From Gordonia sp049847105 (GTDB lineage: Bacteria > Actinomycetota > Actinomycetes > Mycobacteriales > Mycobacteriaceae), in NCBI RefSeq assembly GCF_049847105.1, contig NZ_JBNCNS010000008.1, positions 1-64,000 of the forward strand: 64,000 nucleotides of DNA. Reading direction: 5' to 3'. Of this stretch, positions 52,864 to 61,652 are shown piece by piece. The notes under the pieces were generated by a model, which was not told the origin of the DNA, made no database searches, and saw only the letters and a list, made by a program, of their open reading frames with translations. The translations under genes and the position numbers were made by a program. Positions within the stretch are counted from its first letter, which is position 1. Every line of letters starts with the position of its first letter.

Positions 52864-52920
52864 GGGGTCGATTGTGCGCCGGACCTCACCACCGGTGCGC
52901 CCCGGGGCGCCGACCGAGGT

Positions 52921-53808
52921 TCACGAACCGAGGAAGTCGACGACCCGGCGATGCACCGGATCGGGTCGATCCAGATGAACGAAATGGCCTGCGTGATCGA
53001 TCCTGGCGACCTCGCTGCCCGCCGGCAGCAACTCGGTCAATCCGTCGGTGAAATCCACCTGCATGCATCCGTCCAGCGCGCCGTGCAGGTAGAGCAACGG
53101 TGTCCGGGGTGGCCGCAGCCAATCCGTGGCGTGGTCGGCATATCGGGCGCCGACGCGGGGGCGCAGCATGGCCCGGTAGTACCCGACGACGGCCGATCCG
53201 TGGGCGCGATTCGGCACCGTGGCCAGCGCGTTGTCGATGTCATCGACGTTCGGGAACGGCCCCCAGTGCCGCCAGAGCGTCGGGATGAGCCACCCGAGAA
53301 CTCGCTCCGGGAGGAACGGGATCTGGTTGAAGCCGATATACCAGCTCATCGCCATCTGTCGAGGGATGAGGCGCAACCGCGCACGCACCGACGTCCCCGC
53401 GTGTCGCATCGCGGCGATCGGCGGCACCGCGACCGCGACGACGCGCCGGAACGGGTGGTCGTCGCGGGCGAGGATCGCGTGGGCGGTCAGCGCGCCCCAG
53501 TCGTGTCCGATCAGGACCGCCCGATCGTCGCCGCCGAGTTCGTGGTGCAGCGCCAGGACGTCGTGGGCGAGCGCCGCCACGTGATAGTCGCCGTCGGCCG
53601 GGATCTCGGACGGCGCGTAGCCGCGGGTGAACGGCGCGACCACCCGATACCCGGCCGACACGAGTTCGGGCGCGAGGTGTCGCCACGTCCACGCGGAATC
53701 CGGGAAACCGTGCAGGCAGATGGCGAGCGGCGCATCGGGCTCCCCCCAGGTGAGGGCATGCAGACGGATGTGGCCGAGGTCGACGACGACTCGTCCGGGC
53801 GCGGTCAT
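52921..53808 (-). CDS. Alpha/beta hydrolase, epoxide-hydrolase-like
   Basis: A 295-residue protein with HGFPDSAWTWRHLAPEL and the nucleophile elbow GHDWGA, where Asp replaces Ser as in epoxide hydrolases and haloalkane dehalogenases. The C-terminal His is in IDHAGHFVHLD. ATG 53808 is followed by MTAPGRVVVDLGHIRLH; reading further upstream in frame is Arg-rich and not coding. Probably soluble epoxide hydrolase-type, substrate unknown. Confidence 0.85.
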   Translation of the reverse strand: MTAPGRVVVDLGHIRLHALTWGEPDAPLAICLHGFPDSAWTWRHLAPELVSAGYRVVAPFTRGYAPSEIPADGDYHVAALAHDVLALHHELGGDDRAVLIGHDWGALTAHAILARDDHPFRRVVAVAVPPIAAMRHAGTSVRARLRLIPRQMAMSWYIGFNQIPFLPERVLGWLIPTLWRHWGPFPNVDDIDNALATVPNRAHGSAVVGYYRAMLRPRVGARYADHATDWLRPPRTPLLYLHGALDGCMQVDFTDGLTELLPAGSEVARIDHAGHFVHLDRPDPVHRRVVDFLGS

Positions 53809-53845
53809 GCTCGCCGACGTTACCGCTCCGGGTCGGGCCGACAGC

Positions 53846-55486
53846 TCAGGACACCAGCGCGTGGATGCCGGTGATGATCTCGCTGCCGTCGCACTCGGTG
53901 AGCTCGCCGTCGAGCCAGCCGAAACACCGCGTCCGCGCCGGCGGGTCGGTGTGCGGATGGTCGATCCGCGTGTGACAGCCACGCGATTCGGTGCGCGCTC
54001 GCGCCGCCTCCACGACGACCCGGGCAGTCAAGGTCAGCGCGGCGTCCTCGATGTCGGCGTCGGTGACCGCCGCCCGGTCCGGGAGGCTGCTCAGCGCTGT
54101 GGCGATCCGGGCCAGCCCGTCGGCGTCCCGGCGGAGCGCGACCGATCGGGACATGTTGTCCTGCAGCTCTTTCCGAGTCATCGCCGGATGCATCCCCAGC
54201 GTCACGGCGACGCCCTCGCTCACCCAGTTGCCCCGACGCCCGACCGCAACCTCGGCGGCCCGCCGGCCCATGACCAGCCCCTCCAGCAAGCTGTTCGACG
54301 CCAGCCGGTTCCCGCCGTGCAGTCCGGTCCGGGCGACCTCACCCGCGGCCAGCAGCCCGGGCACCGCCGTCCGGCCGTCGACGTCGGTGAGCACGCCGCC
54401 GCACTGGTAATGCGCACCCGGCACCACCGGAATGAGGCCGGCGGACACGTCGAGTCCGGCGGCGGCGATGCCCGCGGTCACCGTGGGGAATCGGGTCGGG
54501 AAATCGGCGATCGACCGGACGTCGAGATAGACGCACGGGTGGCCGGATTCGGCGATCCTCGCCTCGACGGCATTGGCGACCACGTCGCGCGGCGCGAGAT
54601 CACCCATCGGGTGCACCCCGGCGGTCACCGGGTCGCCGTCGACGTCCACCAGCCGGCCGCCCTCGCCGCGCACGGCCTCGCTGATCAGCGTGCGCCGGCC
54701 GCGTGCACCGTCGACGAACAGCATCGTCGGGTGGAACTGGATGAACTCCATGTCCGCGACGACGGCCCCGGCCCGCAGCGCGAGGGCGATGCCGTCGGCG
54801 GTCGCGCCGGACGGATTGGTGGTGGCGGCATAGAGGTGACCGCTGCCGCCGGTGGCGAGCAGGACGGTCGGCGCATGGACGACACGGTCCCGCCCCTGCC
54901 GCCGGTAGGCGACCCCGACCGTCTGGCCGTCGGCACGCAGGATCGCGGTGGCGACCGCGTCGTCGTGGCTCGTGATCGCCAGGGATCGCGAGGCGGCCCG
55001 TAGCCGGCGCACCAGTGCGTGCTGCACCCGGGCACCCGTCGCGTCGCCGCCGGCATGGATGATGCGGCGCACCGAGTGACCGCCTTCACGGGTCCGGAGC
55101 AACTCCCCGTCGGTGCCGCGGTCGAACTCGGCACCCCAGCCGATCAACCCGGACACGGCGGGCCACCCGTCGTCGAGGATGGGTCGGGCGATCCGCGGAT
55201 CCGTCAGGCCTGCCCCGGCGCCCACTGTGTCGGCGAGATGCAGGTCGACCGAGTCCGTGGGGTAACCGGGTTCGACGACGGCGATCCCGCCCTGCGCATA
55301 GAAGGTCGAGGTCGCCTGTTCTACCCGATCCGGATGCCATGCGGGCCCCTTGGTGAGAATCACCACGCGCAGTCCCGCCTCGGCGGCACGCAGGGCGGCG
55401 GTCAGTCCGGCCACACCGGCACCGACCACAACGAAGTCGGCACGCGTCTCGTCGCGCTGGTCACGGCTCATCTCGTTCTGGGCCAT
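53846..55486 (-). CDS. nadB: NadB: L-aspartate oxidase
   Basis: A 546-residue FAD enzyme oxidising L-aspartate to iminoaspartate, first step of NAD synthesis. It has FVVVGAGVAGLTAALRAAEAG, the family segment TSTFYAQGGIA, HxAGGDATG, the substrate region FIQFHPTM and LASNSLLEGLVMGRRAAE. ATG 55486 has GAGG about seven bases upstream. Unlike the usual nadABC operon it has no nadA or nadC here, so it may be a second copy; a related succinate-dehydrogenase-type enzyme is less likely given the NadB motifs. Confidence 0.88.
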   Translation of the reverse strand: MAQNEMSRDQRDETRADFVVVGAGVAGLTAALRAAEAGLRVVILTKGPAWHPDRVEQATSTFYAQGGIAVVEPGYPTDSVDLHLADTVGAGAGLTDPRIARPILDDGWPAVSGLIGWGAEFDRGTDGELLRTREGGHSVRRIIHAGGDATGARVQHALVRRLRAASRSLAITSHDDAVATAILRADGQTVGVAYRRQGRDRVVHAPTVLLATGGSGHLYAATTNPSGATADGIALALRAGAVVADMEFIQFHPTMLFVDGARGRRTLISEAVRGEGGRLVDVDGDPVTAGVHPMGDLAPRDVVANAVEARIAESGHPCVYLDVRSIADFPTRFPTVTAGIAAAGLDVSAGLIPVVPGAHYQCGGVLTDVDGRTAVPGLLAAGEVARTGLHGGNRLASNSLLEGLVMGRRAAEVAVGRRGNWVSEGVAVTLGMHPAMTRKELQDNMSRSVALRRDADGLARIATALSSLPDRAAVTDADIEDAALTLTARVVVEAARARTESRGCHTRIDHPHTDPPARTRCFGWLDGELTECDGSEIITGIHALVS

Positions 55487-55593
55487 CTCGCACCTCTCGC
55501 GGGGGAACGTCGATGTGAGGATCAACCACGCCGACCTGTTTTCGATTCCCAGTCGAAAACCATACCCCTCCCCCGTGCTCCGGGGGACGGCCG

Positions 55594-57678
55594 TCAGTGC
55601 ACCGACAGATCCGCCCGTCGGAGCAACTGCGCGTTGAGCGCGACGACCACGGTCGAGACCGACATCAGGATGGCACCGACGGCCATCGGCAACACGAAGC
55701 CGACTGGTGCCAGCACACCGGCCGCGAGCGGGACGGCGAGCAGGTTGTAGCCGGCCGCCCACCAGAGGTTTTGCCGCATCTTGCGGTAGGCCTGCCCGGA
55801 CAGGACCATCGCCGAGACCACGGTGCGCGGGTCGTCGCCGGCCAGCACCACCCCGGCCGATCCGATCGCGACGTCCGTCCCGGCACCGATCGCGACACCC
55901 ACATCGGCACGCGCGAGGGCCGGAGCGTCGTTGACGCCGTCACCGACCATCACCACGGTGTTCCCCTCGGCCTGCAGGTCGGCGACGATCGACTCCTTGT
56001 CCTCGGGACGGACGCCCGCGTAGACGCGGTCGATGCCGAGTTCGACCGCCACCCGCTCGGCCACGTCGTGCGCGTCCCCGGTGGCCATCACGGAGGTCAC
56101 GCCACGATCGGCGAGGGCTCGGATCGCGTCCGCCGATTCCGGACGGATCGCGTCGGCCAGGGCGACCGCACCGATGACGGTTCCGTCGTCGACGACGTAG
56201 AGCACGGTGTTGCCGCGGCCGGCCAGGTCCGCCGAGCCGTCCGGCTCGGAGAGTCCGCGCTCGTCGAGGAGCCGCGGACCCCCGACGGCGATCTCACGTC
56301 CGCCGACCTCGGCCCGCACCCCGACCGCGGGACTCGACGAGAAGTCCTGCGCCGCAGGGATGGTGATGCCACGGTCGACGGCGGCACGGACGATCGCGGT
56401 CGCCAGGGGGTGCTCACTGTCGGCTTCCGCGGCGGCCGCCACGGCCAGGATGTCGTCGCCCGACCTCCCGGCGGCGCCGACGACGTCCACCACGGCAGGC
56501 TCACCCTTGGTGAGGGTGCCGGTCTTGTCGAACAGCACCACATCGGCCTGCCGCAAGGTCTCCAGCGCGATCCGGTCGGTCACCAGCACACCCATCTTGG
56601 CCGCGCGTTCGGTCGCGATCGCGACGACCAGCGGGATGGCCAGCCCGAGTGCGTGCGGGCAGGCGATGACGAGCACGGTGATGGTGCGGATCACGGCGTT
56701 GTCGGATTGCCCGACTGCGGTCCACACGACCGCCGTGATCAGTGCCGAGGCCAGCGCGAACCAGAACAACCAGCCGGCGGCCCGGTCGGCCAGTCGCTGC
56801 GCACGGCTCGATGAATTCTGGGCATCGGACACGAGGCGCTGGATGCCCGCCAGAGCGGTGTCGCCACCGACCGCACCGACCCGGACCCGGATGGCGGTGT
56901 CCGCGCTGACCGTACCCGCGACCACCCGATCACCGACCGTGCGGCTCACCAGTGTCGATTCTCCGGTGATCATCGACTCGTCGACTTCTGCAGTGCCCGA
57001 GATGATCTCACCGTCGGCGGGGATGCGCCCACCGGGTCGCACGACGACCAGGTCACCCACCCGCAGATCGGCAGGCGACACCGTCCGCACCACGTCGCCG
57101 TCCACCCGCTCGGCCTCGTCGGGCAGCAGGGCGGCCAGTGATCGCAGCGCCGACGTGGTCTGCGATATCGACCGCATCTCGATCCAATGACCGAGCAGCA
57201 TGATCACGATCAGCAGCGCGAGCTCCCACCAGAAATCGAGTTCATTGTGCAGCAGGTCCAGGGTCGCACCCCACGAGGCGACGAACGCGACACCGATGGC
57301 CAGGGCGATCAGAGTCATCATCCCCGGTGTCCGAGAACGCAATTCGCCGACCGCTCCGGTGAGGAACGGGCGCCCGCCCCAGACGAACATGGCGGTACCG
57401 AGGACCGGCGACACCCAATCCAGCCACCCCCACGACGGCAACTCGTAGCCGATCAGGTCGGCGAACATCGGGCTCGCGATCACCACCGGGACCGCGAGCA
57501 CCGTCATGACCAGAAAGAGCCGCCGGAACATCGCGACGTGGTCGCCGTGACCGCCATGACCGCGCGCATCACGATCCCCACCGCCGGAATGGCCGTCGTG
57601 GGGATGCGTGTGATGGGCGTGCAGGTCGCGATCGGGCTCGGCGACTCCGACCGTCGCGTGGTCGAGGCTGTGATCCAT
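55594..57678 (-). CDS. copB: CopB-type copper P1B ATPase
   Basis: A 694-residue heavy-metal ATPase. It has no CxxC domain but a His/Asp/Gly-rich N-terminus (HAHHTHPHDGHSGGG, then HGGHGDH), membrane CPH (C340-P341-H342), D384 in DKTGT, TGES and GDGVNDAPALARAD. CPH and His-rich tails mark the CopB group (P1B-3), linked to Cu(II) or Cu(I) export. A CsoR-type box 12 bases upstream of ATG 57678 overlaps TATAAA, so CsoR can repress it. Single-gene unit, separate from csoR-copZ-copA. Confidence 0.92.
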   Translation of the reverse strand: MDHSLDHATVGVAEPDRDLHAHHTHPHDGHSGGGDRDARGHGGHGDHVAMFRRLFLVMTVLAVPVVIASPMFADLIGYELPSWGWLDWVSPVLGTAMFVWGGRPFLTGAVGELRSRTPGMMTLIALAIGVAFVASWGATLDLLHNELDFWWELALLIVIMLLGHWIEMRSISQTTSALRSLAALLPDEAERVDGDVVRTVSPADLRVGDLVVVRPGGRIPADGEIISGTAEVDESMITGESTLVSRTVGDRVVAGTVSADTAIRVRVGAVGGDTALAGIQRLVSDAQNSSSRAQRLADRAAGWLFWFALASALITAVVWTAVGQSDNAVIRTITVLVIACPHALGLAIPLVVAIATERAAKMGVLVTDRIALETLRQADVVLFDKTGTLTKGEPAVVDVVGAAGRSGDDILAVAAAAEADSEHPLATAIVRAAVDRGITIPAAQDFSSSPAVGVRAEVGGREIAVGGPRLLDERGLSEPDGSADLAGRGNTVLYVVDDGTVIGAVALADAIRPESADAIRALADRGVTSVMATGDAHDVAERVAVELGIDRVYAGVRPEDKESIVADLQAEGNTVVMVGDGVNDAPALARADVGVAIGAGTDVAIGSAGVVLAGDDPRTVVSAMVLSGQAYRKMRQNLWWAAGYNLLAVPLAAGVLAPVGFVLPMAVGAILMSVSTVVVALNAQLLRRADLSVH

Positions 57679-57689
57679 ATTGTCAGTTT

Positions 57690-57708
57690 TATACCCCTAG
57701 GGGGTATC
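57690..57708. promoter_or_regulatory. CsoR-type operator over the copB promoter
   Basis: TATACCCCTAGGGGGTAT is nearly a perfect palindrome of the TACCCC..GGGGTA kind. On the minus strand it runs into TATAAA, nine bases before the copB ATG, so binding would cover the minus-10. Confidence 0.75.
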
Positions 57709-57774
57709 CGTCAAGGATGCGTCCGTCACCGCGAGCGGCGGAAGTGCTCGGCGACTATCGGTGCGACACAGCGT

Positions 57775-58560
57775 TCACAGAGCGGTCGCGAACGGATTGT
57801 CCAAGAACGCGGCAACCACCTGAGGCCAGGAACGGAGTTGATGCGGGGTGTCCGCGACCGTCAACCGGGCAGTCGGCAAGGTATCGGCCAGGAGTTCTCC
57901 GCTGCTCACCGGATGTGCGTGATCCCCGGTCCAGCTCAGCACGAGCGCCGGGATCCCCAGGGATGCCAGCACCGAGGGCGCCGGGAGATCCGATTCGGCG
58001 GCCCCGCGGAGCACCCAGGGAAAGATGGACGCGCGGACGGCGATCGGGGCGACGAATCGCCTGGCGTCGGCCAGGGCGGGCGAGATCGGTTCGTCCACTC
58101 CGCCCCGCTCGAAGGCGGCGAGACCGTGGCGATCGATCAGGTCTGCCGCCTCGAGGCGCTCCGTGGCCATCACCCGGCGAGTGCCCCAGATCGTCGGCGG
58201 AGTGACGAGGACGAGGCTCCGGAACCGATCCGGTTGGGCAAGTGCGGCGTACACGATGGTCGCGGCTCCCATCGACGCCCCGATCGCATCGACGGGGTCG
58301 CCCGGCGCGGCGACATCCAGCAAGCCCAGCAGATCGGCCCCCAGCTCTGGCCAGGTGTATTCGTGGGCCGCCGTACCGCCCGTCGACCGGCCGTGGCCTC
58401 GGGCGTCGTACCGGATGAGGCGCCGCGTCGAAGAGACCGCCCGCCAATCGAATTCGCCGGACAACTCCTGCCGGTAGGCACTCGAGCCCAGTCCGTGCGC
58501 CCAGATCGCCGCGGGCCCGCGCCCAGTTTTGGTTCCAGGCGATGCGGGCACCGCGGACAT
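57775..58560 (-). CDS. Alpha/beta hydrolase
   Basis: A 261-residue alpha/beta hydrolase with oxyanion AHGLGSSAYRQ, YDARGHGRS, nucleophile elbow IGASMGAAT and a C-terminal His in DTPHQLRSWPQV. Alone on the minus strand, 47 bases downstream of the alcohol dehydrogenase, possibly cotranscribed with it. Substrate unknown. Confidence 0.83.
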   Translation of the reverse strand: MSAVPASPGTKTGRGPAAIWAHGLGSSAYRQELSGEFDWRAVSSTRRLIRYDARGHGRSTGGTAAHEYTWPELGADLLGLLDVAAPGDPVDAIGASMGAATIVYAALAQPDRFRSLVLVTPPTIWGTRRVMATERLEAADLIDRHGLAAFERGGVDEPISPALADARRFVAPIAVRASIFPWVLRGAAESDLPAPSVLASLGIPALVLSWTGDHAHPVSSGELLADTLPTARLTVADTPHQLRSWPQVVAAFLDNPFATAL

Positions 58561-58607
58561 CGTCGACCCGGAACGCCGGCGTCATCGGTGGTCGGTGGCC
58601 TCGACGG

Positions 58608-59651
58608 TCAGAGTGTCGCGGTGTCGATCACGAAGCGGTAGCGCACATCGCTCGCGACCACCCGCTCATACGCCTCGTTGATCTTGTCGGCACCGATCAC
58701 CTCGATCTCGGCCCCGATGCCGTGCTCGGCACAGAACTCCAGCATCTCCTGGGTCTCGGCGATGCCACCGATCATGGACCCGGCAAAGCTGCGCCGGTTG
58801 GCCGTGACCGCGAACGCCGGCACCTCGATGGGGTGTTCGGGAAGGCCGAGCTCGACGAGCGTGCCGTTGATCGCCAACAGTCCCAGGTACTGCTTGATGT
58901 CGAGGTTGGCCGACACGGTGTTGATGATCAGGTCGAACTCGTTGCGCAGATGGTCGAAGGTGTCCGGGTCGCTGGTCGCGTAGTAGTGGTCGGCGCCGAG
59001 ACGCAGGCCGTCCTCCATCTTCTTGAGCGACTGCGAGAGCACGGTGACCTCGGCGCCCATCGCGTGCGCGATCTTGACGCCGACGTGCCCCAGCCCACCG
59101 AGCCCGATGATCGCGACCTTCTTGCCGGGGCCGGCCTGCCAGTGACGCAGCGGCGAGTAGAGCGTGATGCCGGCACACAGCAGAGGCGCGGCGACGTCGA
59201 GGTCGATGCCCTCGGGGATGCCGCACACATAGTTCTCGTCGACGACGATCCCGGTGCTGTAGCCACCGTGGGTGGGCTCGCCGTCGCGGCCGACGGCGTT
59301 GTAGGTGCCGGTCATCCCACGTTCGCAGTACTGCTCCTCGCCTCGGCGGCAGGGCTCGCACTCGCGGCACGAGTCCACGAAACAGCCGACGCCGACTCGA
59401 TCTCCCACGCTGTGGCGGGTGACGTCGGAGCCGACGGCCGAGACGGTCCCGGCGATCTCGTGGCCGGGGACCACCGGGAACGCGGTCCGGCCCCACTCAC
59501 TGCGCGCGGTGTGGATGTCGGAATGACAGATGCCTGCGTAGGCGATGTCGATCGCGACATCGTTCGCGCCGAGGTCACGGCGTTCGATGGTGGTGGGGCC
59601 GAGCGGCTGGTCGGCGGCGGTCGCGATGTAGGCGTTGACGGTGGTGGGCAT
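58608..59651 (-). CDS. NAD(P)-dependent zinc alcohol dehydrogenase (AdhC-like)
   Basis: A 347-residue medium-chain dehydrogenase. The catalytic zinc ligands lie in AGICHSDIH and VPGHEIAG, the four-Cys structural zinc in CRECEPCRRGEEQYCE, and the coenzyme loop in IIGLGGLGHVG. It resembles mycobacterial AdhC (Rv3045) and the cinnamyl-alcohol dehydrogenase group, which reduce aldehydes with NADPH. ATG 59651 has GGGAG five bases upstream. It may be cotranscribed with the hydrolase that follows. Confidence 0.9.
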   Translation of the reverse strand: MPTTVNAYIATAADQPLGPTTIERRDLGANDVAIDIAYAGICHSDIHTARSEWGRTAFPVVPGHEIAGTVSAVGSDVTRHSVGDRVGVGCFVDSCRECEPCRRGEEQYCERGMTGTYNAVGRDGEPTHGGYSTGIVVDENYVCGIPEGIDLDVAAPLLCAGITLYSPLRHWQAGPGKKVAIIGLGGLGHVGVKIAHAMGAEVTVLSQSLKKMEDGLRLGADHYYATSDPDTFDHLRNEFDLIINTVSANLDIKQYLGLLAINGTLVELGLPEHPIEVPAFAVTANRRSFAGSMIGGIAETQEMLEFCAEHGIGAEIEVIGADKINEAYERVVASDVRYRFVIDTATL

Positions 59652-60144
59652 GGAAGCTCCCTCGGTTCGACGTCGGATTCGCGGATCGGACTCCTGGTCC
59701 GTGACTCCGCTGCGGGTCGCCCCGCACTCCTCCAGTGTTCCGGAGAAGCGTCGGCACGTGGGGTGCCGCGCGAATAGATCACATTCAGGAATATTCATGT
59801 GCGCAGATGGCTCGTACGACACCACCAGGTCACCGGCGAGACTCGGCACGACTGGCGCGACACCCACCCAGATCCGGTTTGACCGACTTGCCAGTTCGGG
59901 TGGTGGACGGTCGGCACCTCGACGATTGATTCGAGCGATTCCTCTCCGACATCGACGTGCCGCGGACCATCGCCTTCGACGGCATGGTGGTCGTGACACA
60001 GGGTGTGATCCTCACTTTGATCTACTTCTTCGCACCCCGAAACGGGCTCCTGACCAGGTGGATCGACAGTCGCCGGACGTCGATGAGCGCCGCCTGACGC
60101 GCCGCGTACCGGGTGCGGGGCATGCTGCGTCGTTACACTTGCCG
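59652..60144. other. 493-bp intergenic region
   Basis: Between the divergent alcohol dehydrogenase and the ABC1 kinase. The left half (59652-59929) holds the dehydrogenase promoter and no gene I can support; GATCACATTCAGGAATATTC near 59779 is locally AT-rich. The right half holds a decayed permease fragment (59930-60097). TACACT (60133-60138) is the probable minus-10 of the kinase gene. Confidence 0.6.
59930..60097 (+). pseudogene. C-terminal remnant of a metal ABC-transporter permease (ZnuB/MntB-like)
   Basis: After an in-frame stop at 59927, 55 codons run to TGA 60095. The reading includes FLSDIDVPRTIAFDG, then a hydrophobic VVVTQGVILTLIYFFAPRNG and LLTRW. The pattern, a D-x-P before a last membrane helix and an (F)APRxGLL end, is that of the C-terminus of ABC-3 zinc/manganese permeases. 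The rest of the gene is absent, and no ATPase or binding protein is nearby. A tiny membrane protein starting at an internal ATG cannot be excluded. Confidence 0.55.
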
Positions 60145-61527
60145 ATGGTGACGATGCAGAACTCCGCAAACGACGACCTACGCAGACAGCTGCCCACGGT
60201 GTCGCCGATCGCCGAGATCACCCGATTCGGCACGGCGACCGCCCACACGGCGGCGGGCGTCGGGCGCTTCGTGTTCCACACCCTCGACGACGCCGTCCAC
60301 GGTCGTCGCCCGACCGCACAGCGCGTCGCCCACGAGATCCGGACCACGTTCGAACATCTCGGCCCCACCTACGTCAAACTCGGGCAACTCATCGCCTCGA
60401 GCCCCGGGGTGTTCAGCGACACGCTCTCGGCCGAGTTCGAATCCCTGCTCGACCGGGTTCGTCCCGCCGACCCCACCGACATCCGGCGACTGTTCATCGA
60501 GGAGTTCGGCCGCGGTCCCGAGGAGGTCTTCGCGGCCTTCGACGTCGAGCCGATCGCGTCCGCCTCGATCGCGCAGGTTCACACCGCGACCCTGCACACC
60601 GGCGAAGAGGTCGTGGTCAAGATCCAGCGCCCGGGAATCACCGACCGTCTCGCACCGGATGTCGCCCTGCTCGAGCGATTCGCGGGACTCGCGGAGATCT
60701 CCGAGTACGGCCGGATGCTGAGCGCCCGACACGTCGTCGAGGACTTCGCCGACGGCCTGTCGGCAGAACTCGACTTCCGCAACGAGGCGGACGCGATGCG
60801 GGAGTGGTACGAGTGCCTGCGAGACGGCCCATACGGTAGCCGCGTCCGGGTTCCCGAGGTCCACGACGAGTTCACCACCTCGCGAGTGCTCACGATGGAA
60901 CGGGTGTACGCGATCCGCATCGACGACGCCGCGGCAGTCCGCGCCGCGGGCCATGACGGCGTCGCGCTGTGTCGCAATCTGCTGCTCTCCCTCCTCGAGT
61001 CGGCGTTCCACGGTGGCCTGTTCCACGGCGATCTCCACGCGGGCAACGTGCTCGTCGACGCCAACGGCACGCTCGTACTACTCGACTTCGGCATCGTCGG
61101 GCGGTTCACCAAACGGACGCGACGGATTCTCCGGCAACTCGTCGTCGACCTCATCGTGCGCGGCGACTACGAGTCGGCCGGCCGCGCGATCTTTCTGCTC
61201 GGGGCCGTCCACAATCCGACGTCGTCGACCAGCGAGGGCGCCGAGGACATCAAGCGCGTGGCCATGCCGCTGTCGTCGACCGATCTCGGCTCGATGTCGT
61301 ACGGCGATCTCGGACGCCAACTGGCCGCGGTCGCCAAGGCACACGACGCCCGATTGCCCCGCGAACTCGTTCTCGTCGGCAAACAGCTCCTTTACGTAGA
61401 GAAATACATGAAGTTGCTCGCGCCGCGCTGGAAAGCCATGTCCGACAAAGAGATCTACGCATATATGGCCGGGATCATGAAAGAGGCCGAACGCGACAGA
61501 CGGTCCGATCGCAGCCGGTCGGGCTGA
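60145..61527 (+). CDS. ABC1/UbiB-family atypical kinase (Rv3197-like)
   Basis: A 460-residue protein kinase-like ATPase. It has the family KxGQ motif in YVKLGQLIASSPGVFS, the Ala-rich loop IASASIAQVH, Lys in VVVKIQRPG, the catalytic loop FHGDLHAGNVLVD and metal Asp in LLDFGIVGRF. ABC1 proteins support quinone or isoprenoid-lipid metabolism. No obvious partner gene. ATG 60145 follows TACACT by six bases, so it may be leaderless; ATG 60154 is an alternative. Confidence 0.88.
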   Translation: MVTMQNSANDDLRRQLPTVSPIAEITRFGTATAHTAAGVGRFVFHTLDDAVHGRRPTAQRVAHEIRTTFEHLGPTYVKLGQLIASSPGVFSDTLSAEFESLLDRVRPADPTDIRRLFIEEFGRGPEEVFAAFDVEPIASASIAQVHTATLHTGEEVVVKIQRPGITDRLAPDVALLERFAGLAEISEYGRMLSARHVVEDFADGLSAELDFRNEADAMREWYECLRDGPYGSRVRVPEVHDEFTTSRVLTMERVYAIRIDDAAAVRAAGHDGVALCRNLLLSLLESAFHGGLFHGDLHAGNVLVDANGTLVLLDFGIVGRFTKRTRRILRQLVVDLIVRGDYESAGRAIFLLGAVHNPTSSTSEGAEDIKRVAMPLSSTDLGSMSYGDLGRQLAAVAKAHDARLPRELVLVGKQLLYVEKYMKLLAPRWKAMSDKEIYAYMAGIMKEAERDRRSDRSRSG

Positions 61528-61652
61528 CCGTCGGACGGCTCGGGGGAGGCGTATGGCACGGTCGTTGCCAGGAATGTCCGAGACCTCCGTCGGGTTACGG
61601 CACGGCGCCGCTACTGTTGTGACGTTGAGTCCGGAGTACAGGAGTGGAGAGA

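Noticed and set aside
59635..60144. N-terminal extension of the ABC1 kinase to 59635
   Set aside because: The extension has Arg-rich composition, overlaps a different reading frame holding the permease remnant, and lies upstream of the TACACT promoter.
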